A DNA stretch of 64,000 bases. It comes from Pseudovibrio sp. M1P-2-3 (lineage in GTDB: Bacteria > Pseudomonadota > Alphaproteobacteria > Rhizobiales > Stappiaceae). The translations under genes and the position numbers were made by a program. Positions within the stretch are counted from its first letter, which is position 1; each line of letters begins with the position of its first letter. This document shows positions 60,666 through 64,000 of the stretch, one piece after another. The stretch is taken from NCBI RefSeq assembly GCF_031501865.1, contig NZ_JARRCW010000001.1, positions 62,001 through 126,000 on the forward strand, given 5' to 3'. The notes below the pieces were generated by a model. That model did not search any database, was not told the origin of the DNA, and worked only from the letters and a program-made list of their open reading frames with translations.

Positions 60666-63600
60666 AGAAGGCTTCCCCCGCTTTGTTGCGCCCTCGTGGT
60701 TATGTTGAGCTATGTTGCTCTACAAATTTTTCTTTTTTGCGTGGTGCCTCCCATCCTGAGGAGTTGGCCTTCACGGCTGCCAAACTGGGAATGAAGGCCC
60801 TTGGCATTTGTGATCGTAACTCTCTAGCAGGGGTGGTACGTACGCACGTGGCCGCAAAAGAGGTTGGCCTTCGCGTTATTGTCGGCTGCCGTTTGGTTTT
60901 TGCCGATGGTACGCCTGATGTTTTGTGCTGGCCAAAAGATAAGGCTGCATATTCACGGTTGTCCAGACTTCTTACGCTTGGTAATCGAAGAGCCCCAAAG
61001 GGGGAATGCCACTTATATCTAAAAGATTTACTGTTTTATGGAGTAGGGCTTTTTCTGGCTCCGTACCCAACCTTTCCTATGTCGGCTGAAGAAAGTAAAA
61101 AGATTCAGGAGCTTTTGGAGGCTTTGTCGTGCACGTTTCCTGAGCATATCAACCTTGCCGTTTCTCTTTCATATGGCAGGTATGACCAGAGAAATCTTGT
61201 CGAGCTTCTAAAGGTGTCGCAGAGCGCTGGTGTGCCTTTGCTTGCGGTCAATGACGTGCTGTATCACGTCAGCGAGCGTGGGAAGCTTCAAGATGTCATG
61301 ACATGTATACGCCTGCAGGAAACGCTTGAAAGCGCTGGGCGCAAGCTGGAGGCCAATGCAGAGCGGTATTTAAAAAATTATAGCCAGATGCAGCCATTAT
61401 ATCGTGAGGCCCCACAAGCGCTTTCGCAGTCTCTCCTGCTTCTTGATGCCATTGAATTTTCACTTGATGAGCTACGCTATGAGTATCCAGAGGAATGCTG
61501 TACGGAGGGGCGCACTGCGCAGGAAGAACTAGAGCATCTTGTTGGTGAAGGGGTTGAACTCCGGTATCCGCAAGGGGTGCCGGACAAGGTTTTACAAACG
61601 ATCAGACATGAACTGGACCTCATTGAGGAGCTCGAATATGCACCTTATTTTCTCACTGTTTATGATATTGTAAAATTTGCCCGTTCTCAAAATATCCTGT
61701 GTCAAGGGAGAGGATCAGCGGCCAATTCGGTCGTATGTTTTTGTTTAGGTATTACGGAGGTGGACCCAGAACGGGCTGACCTTTTATTTGAGCGCTTTAT
61801 TTCGCCTGAGCGCCGCGAGCCTCCAGATATTGATGTAGATTTTGAACATGAACGACGCGAAGACGTTATTCAGTATATCTATAAAAAATATGGGCGAGAG
61901 CGGGCAGGGCTTGCAGCTACAGTTATAACTTACCGTTCTCGCTCAGCCCTTAGAGAAGTTGCAAAAGTCTTTGGCCTTTCACAGGAGGTTGGGGGGGCTC
62001 TGGCTCGTACTGTTTGGGGACGTTCATCTGGGGGTGGGGAGCCGCAGTATATCCGTGAGGCTGGACTGGACCCTCAAGACCCCGTTCTTGCTCAAGTATT
62101 ACAGCTGTCAAAGACTTTAATTGGGTTTCCGCGCCACTTGTCTCAGCATGTAGGTGGATTTGTTATTGCCCGCGGACGGTTGGATGAGTTGGTTCCTATT
62201 CAAAATGCGGCAATGCAGGACCGCACTGTTATTGAATGGGATAAGGATGATCTGGAAGCGCTTGGTATGCTCAAGATTGATGTCCTGGCACTTGGAATGC
62301 TGTCAGCATTGCGTAAAGCTCTTGAAATGCTCACGTCCCATTATGGAAAAACCTATTCCCTTTCAGAAATCCCTGACGAGGAAAGCAAAGTATACGATAT
62401 GATTGGGCGGGCAGACACAATTGGTGTTTTCCAGATTGAGAGCCGTGCACAAATGAGCATGCTGCCGCGCCTCAGGCCAAGAAATTTTTATGATTTGGTG
62501 ATTGAGGTCGCCATAGTCCGTCCCGGACCGATTCAAGGTAATATGGTACATCCGTATCTTCGAAGACGCCAAAATCTGGAACCTGTCCATTACCCTAAAG
62601 AAGAGTTGCGTGAAGTCCTAGGGAAAACACTGGGGATCCCTCTTTTTCAGGAACAGGCCATGAAAATTGCGATTGTTGCTGCTGGTTTTACACCGGCAGA
62701 GGCGGATAAGCTTCGCCGTGCGATGGCAACGTTTCGGCGCGTGGGAACCATTGGTAGCTTCCAGCGCAAAATGGTAGAGGGAATGGTGGCGCGCGGGTAT
62801 GACCAGTCTTTTGCAGAACGATGCTTCAAGCAAATCGAGGGGTTTGGAGAATATGGTTTTCCTGAAAGCCACGCTGCCAGTTTCGCACTCCTCGTTTATG
62901 CCTCTTGCTGGATTAAGGCATACTACCCCGATGTGTTTTGTGCCGCTCTTTTAAACTCTCAGCCAATGGGGTTTTATGCCCCTGCCCAACTTGTAGGGGA
63001 TGCACGGGAACATGGTGTTGATGTGAGAGAGGTGGATATCAACCTGTCTGCTTGGGATGCTACTTTGGAGCCGGGAGGGGACGCTGCTGGTAAGGTGCAA
63101 GCTCGCTTTCATGAGATGAGAAATACGGTTCGCTCGCACCATGCAGTTCGCTTGGGTTTTCGCAGTGTTAAGGGACTTCGGAAAGGAGACATGGAGCAGC
63201 TGATCAACATGCGGGAGAGGGGATACGACTCCCTGCGTGATCTTTGGTTACGGACAGGCCTGCCAAGAGCAACAATCACCAGACTTGCTGAAGCAGATGC
63301 GTTTCGCTCAATTGGTCTGGACCGGCGAACTGCGCTTTGGGCTGCTCAGGGGCTGGATAAGGGTAGTAGTGCAGAGCGGTTACCGTTGTTTGATAGAGCA
63401 GGGGTTGGGGATTTTCACTCAGAACCTGATGCGAACCTCCCGCAAATGCTTCTTGGAGAACAAGTTATCTTAGATTATCAGTATCTCTCTCTCTCTTTGA
63501 AAGCACATCCAGTTTCTTTTATCCGCTACCAGCTCACAAGATCTGGAATTGTAACGTGCAGGGATCTGGCTGCACTGGTAAATGGAAGCAAAGTGGTTGT

Positions 63601-64000
63601 GGCAGGGTTGGTTTTGGTACGTCAGCGCCCAGGGTCGGCAAAAGGCGTTATTTTTATGACGCTTGAAGATGAAACGGCTCCGGCTAATATTATTGTTTGG
63701 CCAAAGTGTTTTGAAAAGTGCCGTGCTGTTGTGCTTGGTGCCCGCTTTGTAAAGGTGAGCGGCCTCCTGCAAAAGGCTGAGGGGGTCATTCATGTTGTGG
63801 CGAATGATATCAAAGATGTGTCGAATTTACTGACGCCTCATGCCGGTTCCTCGCTTGATAACGCCGCGCTTGCAAATGCGGATGAAGTACGTAGTCCTGT
63901 CATTGAGTTGACTGAGAAAATTCGCCCAGGGCGTGGGCTAACTGAGTTAGCTCATGAGGTTCCTGCTATTGCCAATGATTATGCTGCTCTTGCACAAAAG
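60662..64000 (+). CDS. dnaE2: Error-prone DNA polymerase DnaE2 (3' end outside window)
   Basis: C-family polymerase subunit that carries out translesion synthesis with ImuA/ImuB. The frame opens at ATG 60662, overlapping the imuB stop (ATGA), and runs without a stop to the last base, 1113 codons. PHP domain (YVELCCSTNFSFLRGASHPEEL), GRGSAANSVVCFCLGIT, catalytic Asp region EPPDIDVDFEHERRED, VAIVRPGPIQG, IEGFGEYGFPESHAASFALLVYAS, and an OB-fold near 990-1060 (VVAGLVLVRQRPGSAKGVIFMTLEDE). The usual HPR...RDFH ending is not yet reached; about 20-40 residues are missing. Confidence 0.95.
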   Translation, partial: MKKASPALLRPRGYVELCCSTNFSFLRGASHPEELAFTAAKLGMKALGICDRNSLAGVVRTHVAAKEVGLRVIVGCRLVFADGTPDVLCWPKDKAAYSRLSRLLTLGNRRAPKGECHLYLKDLLFYGVGLFLAPYPTFPMSAEESKKIQELLEALSCTFPEHINLAVSLSYGRYDQRNLVELLKVSQSAGVPLLAVNDVLYHVSERGKLQDVMTCIRLQETLESAGRKLEANAERYLKNYSQMQPLYREAPQALSQSLLLLDAIEFSLDELRYEYPEECCTEGRTAQEELEHLVGEGVELRYPQGVPDKVLQTIRHELDLIEELEYAPYFLTVYDIVKFARSQNILCQGRGSAANSVVCFCLGITEVDPERADLLFERFISPERREPPDIDVDFEHERREDVIQYIYKKYGRERAGLAATVITYRSRSALREVAKVFGLSQEVGGALARTVWGRSSGGGEPQYIREAGLDPQDPVLAQVLQLSKTLIGFPRHLSQHVGGFVIARGRLDELVPIQNAAMQDRTVIEWDKDDLEALGMLKIDVLALGMLSALRKALEMLTSHYGKTYSLSEIPDEESKVYDMIGRADTIGVFQIESRAQMSMLPRLRPRNFYDLVIEVAIVRPGPIQGNMVHPYLRRRQNLEPVHYPKEELREVLGKTLGIPLFQEQAMKIAIVAAGFTPAEADKLRRAMATFRRVGTIGSFQRKMVEGMVARGYDQSFAERCFKQIEGFGEYGFPESHAASFALLVYASCWIKAYYPDVFCAALLNSQPMGFYAPAQLVGDAREHGVDVREVDINLSAWDATLEPGGDAAGKVQARFHEMRNTVRSHHAVRLGFRSVKGLRKGDMEQLINMRERGYDSLRDLWLRTGLPRATITRLAEADAFRSIGLDRRTALWAAQGLDKGSSAERLPLFDRAGVGDFHSEPDANLPQMLLGEQVILDYQYLSLSLKAHPVSFIRYQLTRSGIVTCRDLAALVNGSKVVVAGLVLVRQRPGSAKGVIFMTLEDETAPANIIVWPKCFEKCRAVVLGARFVKVSGLLQKAEGVIHVVANDIKDVSNLLTPHAGSSLDNAALANADEVRSPVIELTEKIRPGRGLTELAHEVPAIANDYAALAQK

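Noticed and set aside
1-64000. tRNA, rRNA or CRISPR loci
   Set aside because: No TTCGAAT-type T-loops within a cloverleaf context, no rRNA-like stretches and no regularly spaced short repeats were seen. TTCGAA strings near 12605 and 16403 lack tRNA arms.

Overview
The window reads as an ordinary chromosomal segment of an aerobic, heterotrophic alphaproteobacterium, with about 55 genes, little mobile DNA and no rRNA or tRNA gene that I could find. Several marks point to this class: a SAM-II riboswitch before metZ, a GAAC-N7-GAAC LexA box before imuA-imuB-dnaE2, a divergent ethylmalonyl-CoA mutase / crotonyl-CoA carboxylase-reductase pair, an IalB-family protein, the long dCTP deaminase, a MetX/MetW pair, and PhaR next to phaAB. 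The moderate base composition and gene set would fit a marine Stappiaceae/Rhodobacterales-like bacterium. That genus-level guess is inference only.

Layout. 1-4.3 kb: 3' part of a cyclopropane fatty acid synthase, then the peroxide module ahpC-ahpD divergent from oxyR, with mtgA abutting oxyR. 4.4-7.7 kb: rpmF, then phaB, phaA and the divergent regulator phaR (polyhydroxybutyrate). 8-15.8 kb: a chemoreceptor, a gamma-glutamyltransferase-family enzyme, yigZ, dcd, metZ under a SAM-II riboswitch, and a DinB-fold protein. 15.8-20.6 kb: a long structured leader followed by guanine deaminase and two related MFS transporters. 20.8-30.7 kb: argG, a cupin-gloB pair, a methyltransferase, metX-metW, hisC-tyrC, glutaminase and a small membrane protein. 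30.7-37.9 kb: a Zn/Cd/Pb-type P-ATPase with a MerR-type promoter, folP-folK, an unknown protein, typA and a membrane-bound hydrolase homologue. 37.9-40.3 kb: two head-to-tail copies of one IS630-family element. 40.5-49.5 kb: rlmN, an IalB protein, a TrmH-family methyltransferase, a quinone oxidoreductase, xth, and the ecm/ccr divergon. 49.9-58.1 kb: a choline/betaine ABC transporter, a CAP lipoprotein, an acyl-CoA synthetase, and an acyltransferase-flippase pair. 58.3-64 kb: the SOS mutasome imuA-imuB-dnaE2, cut by the window edge.

Themes. Carbon storage and acetyl-CoA assimilation meet at phaAB/PhaR and ecm/ccr: acetoacetyl-CoA and 3-hydroxybutyryl-CoA feed both PHB and crotonyl-CoA. Methionine synthesis is spread over metX-metW and metZ. 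Stress defence is carried by OxyR/AhpCD, the metal pump, Xth and the mutasome.

The regulatory DNA holds the most interesting signals. These are an apparently undescribed three-way-junction leader RNA before guanine deaminase with a switch-like ribosome-binding-site platform, a matched pair of 15-bp palindromes in the ecm/ccr divergon, a MerR-type 19-bp-spacer promoter before the metal pump with no regulator gene nearby, and an OxyR that keeps the peroxidatic cysteine but lacks the usual second one. I see no CRISPR array, prophage, toxin-antitoxin or defence island.
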